Positions 17,131 through 24,475 of a DNA stretch of 64,000 nt are shown in pieces. Numbering within the stretch: the first letter of the stretch is position 1; the number at the start of each line of letters is the position of its first letter. The position numbers and the translations under genes are program-made. The stretch spans positions 24,460 to 88,459 of the forward strand of contig NZ_CALHVI010000033.1 in NCBI RefSeq assembly GCF_938039215.1. Reading direction: 5' to 3'. The notes beneath the pieces were generated by a model. That model worked only from the letters and a program-made list of their open reading frames with translations. It was not told where the DNA came from and searched no databases. The stretch is from an uncultured Porphyromonas sp. (GTDB taxonomy: Bacteria; Bacteroidota; Bacteroidia; Bacteroidales; Porphyromonadaceae).

Positions 17131-17826
17131 CTATTTCCCTCGGCCTAGGTGCTTGGCATAGAGATCAGGACGCAAGCGCTTAGTACGCTCCAGAGCGCAG
17201 TCCATCTTCCAAGCCTCGATGCGTGCTGCGTGGCCGCTCAGAAGGATGTCTGGCACCCGCCAGCCTTTGTACTCGGCAGGGCGAGTATAGATAGGAGGAG
17301 CGAGCAGGTCATCCTGGAAGGTATCCGACAGGGCACTCTCCGCATCGCCGATGACACCAGGTAGGAGACGGACCACGGCATCGACCATGATCGCTGCTGG
17401 TAGCTCTCCCCCCGTGAGGACATAGTCGCCGATAGAGATCTCCCGAGTGATCAGGTGCTCACGGATGCGGTGGTCGATGCCCTTGTAGTGCCCGCAGAGG
17501 ATGATGAGGTTCTCCTGCAGGCTCATCTGGTTGGCGATGCCTTGGTCGAAGGTCTCACCATCGGGAGAGGTATAGATCACCTCATCGTAGTGGCGCTGGC
17601 TCTTCAGGTCAGAGATAGCTCGGTCAATGGGCTCGATCTGGAGGATCATCCCTGCTTCTCCGCCGAAGGGATAGTCGTCGACTCGACGCCACTTATTCGT
17701 AGCGTAGTCACGGATATTATGGACATGAAGCTCGAGGAAGCCTTGCTCCTGAGCTCGGCCGACGATGGAGTGCTTCAGCGGGCTATCGAGGAGCTCGGGC
17801 ACTACGGTGAGGAGGTCTATACGCAC
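17131..17826 (-). CDS. trmD: tRNA (guanine37-N1)-methyltransferase
   Basis: TrmD methylates G37 next to the anticodon of certain tRNAs, preventing frameshifting, using S-adenosylmethionine bound in a trefoil knot. The 231-residue protein has the usual length and signatures: MRIDLLTVVPELLDSPL at the start, FGGEAGMIL near residue 54, LCGHYKGIDHRI near 110 and ISIGDYVLTGGELPA near 130 (the knot). It lies 44 bp downstream of a lipoprotein gene on the same strand and is probably cotranscribed with it. Confidence 0.96.
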   Translation of the reverse strand: MRIDLLTVVPELLDSPLKHSIVGRAQEQGFLELHVHNIRDYATNKWRRVDDYPFGGEAGMILQIEPIDRAISDLKSQRHYDEVIYTSPDGETFDQGIANQMSLQENLIILCGHYKGIDHRIREHLITREISIGDYVLTGGELPAAIMVDAVVRLLPGVIGDAESALSDTFQDDLLAPPIYTRPAEYKGWRVPDILLSGHAARIEAWKMDCALERTKRLRPDLYAKHLGRGK

Positions 17827-17870
17827 GTGTTATGCTGGGAAGCTGAATGAATAAAAAGGAGGGAAGGAAC

Positions 17871-18899
17871 CTACTTGAAGTAGGTGTAGGTGAGCGTGCA
17901 GCTGTAGGTCGTCTTGACCTTGTCTACGCCCTGCTCGATGGTAACATCAAGCTGTGTGGGGAAGCCTTCGTTGTTGGGGCGGGAGTACTTCCCTTCGTAG
18001 AAGTAGCGATCGACGAGCTTGAGGAGGGGGAGCTTGCCCTGAGGGTCCTTCTTGAGCTCTTCCTCTGAGCGTCGGGCATGGGTCTCACGAAGCTCTATAG
18101 CCACGTCACCCATAGCGCCGTATCTCCACGTAGAGACGAGCGCACCGAGAGGCTTCTTGAGGTTCTGCTGACCAGCAGGCTCGGTCGTGTCGTAGGAGAG
18201 GACTTCTTCGTAGATCTTACGACCATAGTAGTCGGTGCGGAAGGTAGACTGTCTGTGCCAGAGGGCGATCTCTTGGCCAGAGACCTTCGGATTGGGTACG
18301 AGCTGGAAGGTACGACCGATGATCACGGCATTGAAGTAGTCGTAGCTCGTTCTGAGGACGATCTGAGGCTTCTGCACGCCAGCATCATAAGAGTAGGTCG
18401 TCTCGATCTCTCGCTGCAGGCGAGTACCCTCGAGCTGATATTCGGTGCTCTTGACGAGGCGATCTTGGGTGTCGTACTCCTCGATACGGCTTACATAGCT
18501 CACCGTAGCGGAGTAAGGGCGATAAGTGTACTTGAAACGGGTGCGCTCGGTCTGCCCATCGGGCTTAGTCACTTCATGCTCTTGGATGAGACGATTGCCC
18601 TGAGCGTCGTAGGTATTGGTCAGACGATCGGTGACCTTGAGGGTACCGTCCGAAGCCTTAGTATAGGTAAGCTTGGTGAGGAGTCCCCCTTCCTTGCGGA
18701 AGGTTTCCTCAATACGAGTCTCCTCCTTGAGACTGGCATCGAGACGGGTCGTAGTACGCTTCTCGACCTTGCCTGTAAGGGTAGAGATGGGAGGGATCTG
18801 AGGGTTAAGTGGTGTGTTTTTTCCCTTCCCGAGGCAACTTGTGAGCAGGAGAAGGACCGCTGCCGAAAGCGCCGCTGTTAGACTGATTTTTCTGTTCAT
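17871..18899 (-). CDS. Lipoprotein with YD-like repeats, function unknown
   Basis: The 342-residue protein has a signal peptide with lipobox LTSC (Cys22) and so is probably anchored in the outer membrane. The mature part is rich in beta-strand patterns with repeated tyrosines (TNTYDAQGNRLIQEHEV, SRIEEYDTQDRLVKSTEYQ, TTYSYDAG), which recall YD/RHS-type repeats. I do not recognise a named family. It precedes trmD with a 44-bp gap and has a TAnnTTTG promoter 74 bp upstream. Confidence 0.8.
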   Translation of the reverse strand: MNRKISLTAALSAAVLLLLTSCLGKGKNTPLNPQIPPISTLTGKVEKRTTTRLDASLKEETRIEETFRKEGGLLTKLTYTKASDGTLKVTDRLTNTYDAQGNRLIQEHEVTKPDGQTERTRFKYTYRPYSATVSYVSRIEEYDTQDRLVKSTEYQLEGTRLQREIETTYSYDAGVQKPQIVLRTSYDYFNAVIIGRTFQLVPNPKVSGQEIALWHRQSTFRTDYYGRKIYEEVLSYDTTEPAGQQNLKKPLGALVSTWRYGAMGDVAIELRETHARRSEEELKKDPQGKLPLLKLVDRYFYEGKYSRPNNEGFPTQLDVTIEQGVDKVKTTYSCTLTYTYFK

Positions 18900-18972
18900 A
18901 ATCGGGGTTAATTTAGGGTGGTAAGATAGCTGCGAATGCGGGATACTGTAGCCGCCTTCACAACTGGCACTG

Positions 18973-18980
18973 CAAAACTA
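18973..18980 (-). promoter_or_regulatory. Bacteroidota-type -7 promoter box for lipoprotein-trmD
   Basis: The minus strand reads TAGTTTTG, matching TAnnTTTG, 74 bp before the lipoprotein ATG. Confidence 0.5.
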
Positions 18981-19045
18981 AGATAAAATAGATAGATCTT
19001 CTTCATGCTCGGTGCGCCCTCCTCGAAGAGGAAGCTCCCCCGAGC

Positions 19046-19202
19046 GAAGCGCTTAGCAAAGATAACTATTCCCCTCGGGGCGATTTCCACCTTGGGGTGC
19101 TTACCCCTTCTCTGCCAGCGCTATTAGCACCTCGGAGGAAGCACCAATAGCGCCTCGGTGGACTCACTACTAGCGCCTCCACCGAGGCGCTACTGCTCCC
19201 AC
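19046..19202. repeat. 23-bp-period palindrome array, family B
   Basis: Sharp 19-bp units start at 19115, 19138, 19161 and 19184 with 4-bp linkers: CCAGCGCTATTAGCACCTC, GAAGCACCAATAGCGCCTC, GACTCACTACTAGCGCCTC and GAGGCGCTACTGCTCCCAC. Decayed units precede them in register at 19046, 19069 and 19092 (TTGGGGTGCTTACCCCTTC is still palindromic). It fills most of the gap between the 17871-18899 lipoprotein and the Fic gene region. Confidence 0.8.
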
Positions 19203-19280
19203 TAGTTGGATCCGAGTCCCCCCTCGACAGAGCCAAGCAAGCACCCTGCGAAGACCGCCCAGAAGCAACCAAAAACAAGA

Positions 19281-19394
19281 AAAGATTTTACCACCCTCCC
19301 AGAAAGAATTGAATTTTTACCCCCTAAGCAACTGTATATCAACACCGACATAAAAGTAAAGATTTGCCATGCAGCAGAAAAAGAATTGAATTGG
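19281..19394. repeat. Direct repeat C, copy 1 (downstream of fic)
   Basis: This ~114-bp AT-rich segment is about 88% identical, counted by eye, to 20680-20794 on the other side of the Fic gene, in the same orientation. Each copy contains two related half-repeats beginning AAAGATTT and ending AGAATTGAATT, 77-78 bp apart (here 19281 and 19358). Unlike CRISPR, the DNA between half-repeats is conserved between copies (both contain CTGTATATCAACAC). Confidence 0.85.
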
Positions 19395-19426
19395 CACTAT
19401 GGGACGAACTTGGTCTACTCTTGTAG

Positions 19427-19466
19427 AAAAAAGTTAGCCTACCCCACTAAACGTAGGGCAGGCTAA
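19427..19466 (-). terminator. Terminator of the Fic gene
   Basis: TTAGCCT.CCC at 19434 pairs with GGG.AGGCTAA ending at 19466, with two mismatches. On the minus strand a T6 run (19427-19432) follows. Confidence 0.75.
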
Positions 19467-19488
19467 GCGAGAAGGAAGGAATATCCTG

Positions 19489-20646
19489 CTAGTCTAGATT
19501 GCCAAGGAAGCCCTCGCGTGAGAGCATCTTCATGATGTGGGCAGTCAGTGCATTCTGCGTCAGTCTGAGGATGTACTTACGCTTGTTGTCGGGAGCTACG
19601 ACAAGGAACTTCTGCTCCAAAAGAGCACGTATCTTTTTCGAGATCGAAGAGTCTGAGAGGTTAGGGAAGAGCTCCTTGAGATCACGATTTTGTATGACCT
19701 TTAAGTTGATCGCACGCATGAGGATACGAGCTTCGTCTGGCGTGAGGTCCTTCTGCTTGAGCGCCAATTCTACCGCTGGATGGAGAATCTCAGAGGCTAG
19801 ATAGCGGTGATCTGCCAGCCTATCGACCTTCTTGATCTCATCTTGGAGCCCTTCGAGCACGTAAGTACACCAGCCTTCCAAGCCTTCGTCCGTCCCCTTA
19901 TCCGCCTCCATGAGCGTGTCGTAGTAGCGCTGTCGGTCATTACAGAAGACCGCAGTGGGATTGAGGATACGCTCGGCCGTGGCTACTCGGAAGCCGTACT
20001 TCATTAGGAGCGCATACGTAAAGAGTCGCACCGTACGCCCATTGCCGTTATGGAAGGGGTGTATCCAGACGAAGCGGTGATGCGCTAGGGCGATCTTGAT
20101 CAGGTCGTACTGGGGGCCATCCTCCTGCTGTACGAACTCAAGGAGTTCATCAATATAGCCCTCCACCGCACACGCGTCAGGGGGAAGGTGATCGGACTTA
20201 GTGATCTGCGCCTGCCCCCGTCTAAAGGCTCCAGGCGTAGGATCACCACCCTCCCCTGGGCTCGTAGGCAAGCCTTCCACAACCCGACGATGAAGCTCGA
20301 GTAGATAGCCCTTATTGAGGGGATAGTCGAGGATCGTCTCTTCTATGAAGCGCAGGGCACGCTCGATATTATCGATCTCTTGCGGGCTAGATGGAGCGAC
20401 ATCTATAGGGAGACCTCGCTGGGAGTCCACATAGTCCACAAGTGTCGTATGGTTGCCTTCTATGCGGGCAGAAGCAACACTCTCGACAATATGGAAGAGA
20501 CGCTTCATCCCAAGGAAAAGCTGGGGATCCGTCGTCAGCTCAACATGCTTCTTCCTCAGCTCTTCTAGCTCTAAGATCAAGCGAACGAGCCTAGAGTCAA
20601 AAGAGGGAGTGATGAGCCTGAGGTCATAATGTCTAAACTGTGCCAT
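19489..20646 (-). CDS. Fic-domain AMP-transferase with N-terminal inhibitory helix
   Basis: Fic proteins usually transfer AMP from ATP to a hydroxyl of a target protein. The 385-residue protein has the core motif HPFHNGNGR (catalytic His196). The inhibitory motif S/TxxxE(G/N) is present as Ser59-Ala-Arg-Ile-Glu63-Gly in the N-terminal region, which marks a class II, self-inhibited Fic enzyme. The C-terminal third (about 290-375) looks like a winged helix (LFPNLSDSSISKKIRALLEQ), so DNA binding or self-regulation is possible. It stands alone with its own promoter and terminator, between two direct repeats. No antitoxin-like partner gene is adjacent. The target is unknown. Confidence 0.92.
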   Translation of the reverse strand: MAQFRHYDLRLITPSFDSRLVRLILELEELRKKHVELTTDPQLFLGMKRLFHIVESVASARIEGNHTTLVDYVDSQRGLPIDVAPSSPQEIDNIERALRFIEETILDYPLNKGYLLELHRRVVEGLPTSPGEGGDPTPGAFRRGQAQITKSDHLPPDACAVEGYIDELLEFVQQEDGPQYDLIKIALAHHRFVWIHPFHNGNGRTVRLFTYALLMKYGFRVATAERILNPTAVFCNDRQRYYDTLMEADKGTDEGLEGWCTYVLEGLQDEIKKVDRLADHRYLASEILHPAVELALKQKDLTPDEARILMRAINLKVIQNRDLKELFPNLSDSSISKKIRALLEQKFLVVAPDNKRKYILRLTQNALTAHIMKMLSREGFLGNLD

Positions 20647-20672
20647 TATTTTAGTAGCTATTTGAAGCTAAA

Positions 20673-20680
20673 CAAAGATA
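20673..20680 (-). promoter_or_regulatory. Bacteroidota-type -7 promoter box for fic
   Basis: The minus strand reads TATCTTTG, 27 bp before the ATG at 20646. Direct repeat C copy 2 begins at its upstream edge, so the sequence upstream of the -7 box lies in repeat DNA. Confidence 0.6.
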
Positions 20681-20794
20681 AAGATTTTACCACCCTCCCA
20701 GAAAGAATTGAATTTTCAACACCTAAACAGCTGTATATCAACACTGACAAAAAAAGCAAAGATTTGCCACACAGCGGAAAAAGAATTGAATTGG
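20680..20794. repeat. Direct repeat C, copy 2 (upstream of fic)
   Basis: This is the second ~115-bp copy; see the copy at 19281. Half-repeats start at 20680 and 20758. A 1-bp length difference (GACAAAAAAAGC here, GACATAAAAGT in copy 1) would shift any reading frame. Between this copy and the promoter at 20976 I see no gene. Confidence 0.85.
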
Positions 20795-20975
20795 AGGAAC
20801 TAGAAAGGGCTTCTTCTGCGTAAGAGCAATGCTCAAGCGGGGAGACTTCTTCCGAAGGCTCATTACTAAGAGAAAAGGCATCGGATCACCCTCAGTCAAG
20901 GACCAGAAAGAGCAGTTCCGATCCTTTGAGGCTCGAAATGGCACGATTTGGTCCTGAGCCCCGAGGCCCTTCCCC

Positions 20976-20983
20976 TACCTTTG
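20976..20983 (+). promoter_or_regulatory. Bacteroidota-type -7 promoter box for the HU-like gene
   Basis: TACCTTTG matches TAnnTTTG and lies 85 bp before the ATG at 21061. A TTTGG lies further upstream (20947) but at a longer spacing than usual. Confidence 0.55.
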
Positions 20984-21060
20984 CTCCTGTCAAACGAAGG
21001 GCACTAAGCCCCTAGGGAGACACCAAACAGTTTATTCACCTTTTATTCTAGCTAAGTAGT

Positions 21061-21531
21061 ATGCTTCAGTTTGAAATCAAGAAAGCCGAGATGAAGATCG
21101 GCAAGCGCAAGGGCACGACCATGTTCTTTGCACACCAGACCTCTCACTACTGCCTGAGCACGACCGCTCTCGAGTACCGCATCGAGCGCATGACTTCGCT
21201 GACACGTGCCGACGTGCGCGCCTCGATCATCGCCCTAAGCACCATCATCCAGGAGGAACTATCCCAAGGACGCTCGGTAGACTTAGGCGAACTCGGGACC
21301 TTCAAGATCGCCGCCACGGGCAAGCGCATGCTGACGGAGAAGGAAGTGACCCTAGAGACGATCCGCCGTCCACACGTCCGCTTCTATCCCAAGCACCCGA
21401 TGCGTCTGGCGGCACGAAACGTAGCCGTGGAGATCATTCGCCCCGAGAAGAACCCCAAGCTCAAGCCTAAGAAGCCCAACGAAGGAGGCGGGCAAGGAAG
21501 CAGTGAGGGCGGAGGACACGTCGGCATCTAA
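21061..21531 (+). CDS. HU-like DNA-binding protein (HU-HIG type)
   Basis: This is a nucleoid-type DNA-binding protein of the divergent HU class common in Bacteroidota. The 156-residue protein has the HU fold from about residue 20 to 125: SLTRADVRASIIALSTIIQE (dimerising helices), GRSVDLGELGTFKIAATGK, and RRPHVRFYPKHPMRL in the place of the DNA-binding arm. It ends with a Lys/Pro/Gly-rich tail (KPKKPNEGGGQGSS). It is transcribed alone and followed by a perfect 16-bp terminator stem. It is a distant relative of canonical HU, so the binding preference is unknown. Confidence 0.88.
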   Translation: MLQFEIKKAEMKIGKRKGTTMFFAHQTSHYCLSTTALEYRIERMTSLTRADVRASIIALSTIIQEELSQGRSVDLGELGTFKIAATGKRMLTEKEVTLETIRRPHVRFYPKHPMRLAARNVAVEIIRPEKNPKLKPKKPNEGGGQGSSEGGGHVGI

Positions 21532-21602
21532 GCCCTCGCTCCCGCCGAAGAGGGCACATCTCTTCCCTCTTCGGATCGTCCCTCCCCATCTCCCCGAAAC
21601 GA

Positions 21603-21640
21603 CACGAGCCCCCGAAGGATCTTACCTTCGGGGGCTCGTG
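21603..21640 (+). terminator. Terminator of the HU-like gene
   Basis: CACGAGCCCCCGAAGG (21603-21618) pairs perfectly with CCTTCGGGGGCTCGTG (21625-21640) around a 6-nt loop, followed by CCCTTTAATT. It lies between convergent genes and may also serve the glycosidase gene. Confidence 0.8.
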
Positions 21641-21669
21641 CCCTTTAATTATAGGGATGGCCTAGGACT

Positions 21670-23349
21670 TTAGCAGGTAGGGGCTTCGGGGAGCGGGGTC
21701 AACTCCAGCAACAAGAGCCCTTGTCCTTCGAGGGCGAAACGCAGGGGAGCCCATGGGGTGAAGGCTAAGTAATCCACCTCTTCCGTCAGCTTATCCACGA
21801 CACCGAAAGCTGTACCCACAGGCCAAGGGATCGCCTCGAAGAAGTCTTCTGACAGCGGGAGAAGCGCCTCGGCAGGATGCTCGGAGAAGTTCGCTAGGAT
21901 CAAATAGAGCTTCTCTGAAGAGTAGCGGACAAAGGCGATGACACTGGCCTTATCCACACCCGTGGAGGGCAAGCCGTAATAGCCCCCCGAGGTAATCGCT
22001 TCCTCCGCAGAAAGCGCCCCGAGGAGGCGATAGTCTCTGAGGAGGCTCTGCTCTTCGAGCGTCAAGCCTGCCCCCGTATAGGCACCAGCCTCAAGTCGCT
22101 GGAGCCTCTCCAGACTCCAGTAGTCGAAGATCGTCGTACGTCCATCACGACCACTGAAGCCCTCTTCGTCCATTCCCTGCTCTCCAAGCTCTTGACCGAA
22201 GTATAGGAGGAAGGGGTTGCCTCCACTGAGGGCGGAGACGGCAGAGGCGAGGAAACCCAACCGAGGCGACGAGAAGACGTAGTCGGAGGCAAGACGCTGC
22301 TCGTCGTGGTTCTCCATGAAGTAACACATCTGAGGCTGCAGGGCTCCCACAGCGTCACGAACCCCAGTGAAGGCGGTGGCATTCGCCTGCCCCTTCCCCA
22401 GAGCTACCAAGTAATCATACACCCCGACCTTATCGTAGAGGTAATCGAAGCCCGCCTCGAGGTACTGCCCGTAGCGGTGAGGCTGATAGATCTCCGCAAG
22501 GAAGCAAAGCTCGGGATACTGAGCCTTGATCTCGGGGATCGCCCAAGCCCAGAACTCCGGTGGCACGAGCTCCGTCATGTCACAGCGGAAGCCATCGACA
22601 CCTCGACCTGCCCAGTAGAGGAGAATGTCCCGCATCTTCACCCAAGTGTCGGGCAGAGGATCAGCGTGCAGACAGCCGTCGCCACAGTAGTCCACCCCAT
22701 AATTGAGCTTCACCGTCTCGTACCAATCGCAAATGGAAGGTCGAGGGGAGAAGCAGTCGTTCCCCGTAGCACGTGCTGGGCGCTCGTGGTATGGGGATGA
22801 ACTCGTGGATAAGGGAAGGATAAGTTCTGACTCGGGGAGGTAATAGAAGTTATTCCTTGTGGAGAAGGCTTGACTCGGATCATCCGCTGCCCCTAGATCT
22901 ACCGTACCCTTAGGACAAGCGTCGGAATGGTAGGTGCGAGCCACATGGTTGGGGATAAAGTCCATCAACACCCGAAGGCCAGCCTCGTGGGTGCGGTGGA
23001 TAAGAGCGTCTAGCTCCTCTTGTCTTTTAAGGGGATCGTCCGCCAAGTCAGGATCGACATCGTAGTAGTCTTTCACGGCATAAGGCGATCCCGCCTGCCC
23101 CTTGACCGTGTCGGGATGATCGGGGCTGATGCCATAGGCGCTGTAGTCGGTCTTCGTAGCATGCTCCAGCAGGCCGATGAACCAGACGTGTGTAGCGCCG
23201 AGGGAGCGAATATACTGGAGAGCCTCGGGGGTGAACGCCGAAAGCTTCCCTGCGCCGTTCTCAGTGATCGTGCCGTAGGGGAGTCGTGCCGTGGATGGAT
23301 TACCCCATAGACGTGTGAGGACGGAGTAGATGATGAGTTTCTTGGACAT
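21670..23349 (-). CDS. GH13 alpha-amylase family glycosidase (cytoplasmic)
   Basis: GH13 enzymes hydrolyse or rearrange alpha-glucosidic bonds in glycogen, starch or maltodextrins. The 559-residue protein shows the TIM-barrel signatures: LMDFIPNHVAR, the nucleophile Asp257 in GFRCDMTELVP, the acid/base Glu286 in FLAEIYQPH, and Asp349 in MENHDEQRLAS. It has no signal peptide, so it probably acts on intracellular glucan. I chose the ATG at 23349, 7 bp after the patatin stop at 23357, because an earlier in-frame start would overlap that gene. It appears cotranscribed with the patatin gene. The exact bond specificity is unknown. Confidence 0.9.
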   Translation of the reverse strand: MSKKLIIYSVLTRLWGNPSTARLPYGTITENGAGKLSAFTPEALQYIRSLGATHVWFIGLLEHATKTDYSAYGISPDHPDTVKGQAGSPYAVKDYYDVDPDLADDPLKRQEELDALIHRTHEAGLRVLMDFIPNHVARTYHSDACPKGTVDLGAADDPSQAFSTRNNFYYLPESELILPLSTSSSPYHERPARATGNDCFSPRPSICDWYETVKLNYGVDYCGDGCLHADPLPDTWVKMRDILLYWAGRGVDGFRCDMTELVPPEFWAWAIPEIKAQYPELCFLAEIYQPHRYGQYLEAGFDYLYDKVGVYDYLVALGKGQANATAFTGVRDAVGALQPQMCYFMENHDEQRLASDYVFSSPRLGFLASAVSALSGGNPFLLYFGQELGEQGMDEEGFSGRDGRTTIFDYWSLERLQRLEAGAYTGAGLTLEEQSLLRDYRLLGALSAEEAITSGGYYGLPSTGVDKASVIAFVRYSSEKLYLILANFSEHPAEALLPLSEDFFEAIPWPVGTAFGVVDKLTEEVDYLAFTPWAPLRFALEGQGLLLLELTPLPEAPTC

Positions 23350-23356
23350 GTGGGGA

Positions 23357-24142
23357 TCAGTGGATAGGAGCGATAAGGGGGGTGAGTTCACGGCGTGCAA
23401 GTTCGTAGCCTACCTGCATCAGTGTAGCCGCTGCGCTGACTTCGAACATCCCGTACTTGGTTACCTCTGTGGTCTCGAGAAGGAAGTCACAGGCTTCTCG
23501 GTCGGGGGTGGTATTCTGCCGGAAGACCAGTTCCCATGATCGTGAGGCGATGGCTTTAATGGTCTTAGGGACCTCTTCGCTTTGTAGTGGGCCGAGATTC
23601 ATACCGATGACTCGCTCGCAGTCCTCTCGGATCACCGTCACAGGGAAGTTGCGAAACAGCCCGCCATCGACATAGTCTCTTCCCCCGATTTCCACGGGGC
23701 AGAAGAGAATAGGTACACTGCTTGAGGCAAGGATGATCCTAGCAAGTGGACCTTCGGTGAAGACATGTTGCTCGCCAGCACTTAGGTCGGTAGCTACGAT
23801 ACGCATAGGCAAGGGAAGATCTTCGAGGTTGCGGTAGCGCAGGTTATTCTTCAGCAGGCGAAAGAAGTTCGTCGTACTGAAGAGGCCTCCACCGCTTGTC
23901 GTCAGGCGCGTCATCTGCATGAAGCCTGTACTCGAGAAGATCTCAAAGATCTCGTCGGGAGCGTAGCCCGAAGCATAAAAGGCTCCCATGATCGAGCCTG
24001 AACTCGTCCCAGCGATGATATCGGGGGCTAACCCGACCTCGTCAAGGTACTTCAGGACACCTAGGTGAGCGAAGCCTTTGATGCTACCGCCACTTAGAGC
24101 GAGGCCCAGCTTGTACTGGGGAGCTACGGGAATTTCTGCCAT
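23357..24142 (-). CDS. Patatin-like phospholipase (RssA/NTE type)
   Basis: Patatin-fold enzymes are Ser-Asp dyad lipid acyl hydrolases. The 261-residue protein has the oxyanion-hole motif GGSIKGFAHLGVL (residues 18-30), the nucleophile elbow GTSSG (Ser47) and the DGG motif (Asp159). No signal peptide or membrane segment is evident, so it is likely cytoplasmic. A TAnnTTTG box lies 23 bp upstream, giving a very short leader. The substrate is unknown. It is followed by the glycosidase gene at 7 bp. Confidence 0.92.
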   Translation of the reverse strand: MAEIPVAPQYKLGLALSGGSIKGFAHLGVLKYLDEVGLAPDIIAGTSSGSIMGAFYASGYAPDEIFEIFSSTGFMQMTRLTTSGGGLFSTTNFFRLLKNNLRYRNLEDLPLPMRIVATDLSAGEQHVFTEGPLARIILASSSVPILFCPVEIGGRDYVDGGLFRNFPVTVIREDCERVIGMNLGPLQSEEVPKTIKAIASRSWELVFRQNTTPDREACDFLLETTEVTKYGMFEVSAAATLMQVGYELARRELTPLIAPIH

Positions 24143-24164
24143 CGTATGATTTTGAATGTTTGTA

Positions 24165-24172
24165 CAAAGATA
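24165..24172 (-). promoter_or_regulatory. Bacteroidota-type -7 promoter box for patatin-glycosidase
   Basis: The minus strand reads TATCTTTG, 23 bp before the patatin ATG. Confidence 0.65.
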
Positions 24173-24192
24173 CAGATCTGGGAAGTAACCCG

Positions 24193-24395
24193 ATCATGCT
24201 TCTGCCACTTCGAGGGAGGGAATATGCCTCCCGAAGAAGAAACGAAACAGTCGCGTTCAGCGAGGTGCTACGAAGGAGAAGGAAGAGGCGATACAAGCCC
24301 GACGAGCGAGGAAACAGAAGCCCCACGAGGATGAAAAAAGTAATACCAAAAGGGTGGAAATAGGAATACCCCGAGGGAGGCGACACAAGCCCCAG
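24193..24395. repeat. Degenerate 23-bp-period array in the patatin-OmpA gap
   Basis: Units begin GAGG or a near match at 24216, 24239 (GAAA), 24262, 24285, 24308, 24354 (GTGG) and 24377, all on one 23-bp register; 24193 and 24331 are more decayed. GAGGCGATACAAGCCC (24285) and GAGGCGACACAAGCCC (24377) are 92 bp apart, four steps. GAGGTGCTACGAAGG (24262) resembles family B. Confidence 0.65.
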
Positions 24396-24414
24396 AAAAA
24401 GCGATATATAAGAA

Positions 24415-24446
24415 GGAAAGCCCCGGCCAGCAGGCCGAGGCTTTCC
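24415..24446 (-). terminator. Terminator of the OmpA-like gene pair
   Basis: GGAAAGCC.CGGCC pairs with GGCCG.GGCTTTCC around a 4-nt loop with one mismatch. It lies 29 bp past the stop of the downstream OmpA-like gene, and T-rich sequence follows on both sides. Confidence 0.7.
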
Positions 24447-24475
24447 CCTTTTTATGTCTAGCTAATGGGCGACTC

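Noticed and set aside
19281..19394. CRISPR-like pair of ~36-bp repeats with a ~40-bp spacer
   Set aside because: There are only two half-repeats per copy, they differ from each other, and the intervening DNA is conserved between the two copies. No cas gene is present.
19206..19466. Possible small gene covering direct repeat C copy 1
   Set aside because: The frame is not shared with copy 2 because of a 1-bp length difference, and the terminator of fic lies within it.
20795..20975. Antitoxin gene for Fic
   Set aside because: Open frames here are short, on the opposite side of the repeat, and have no antitoxin-like features.
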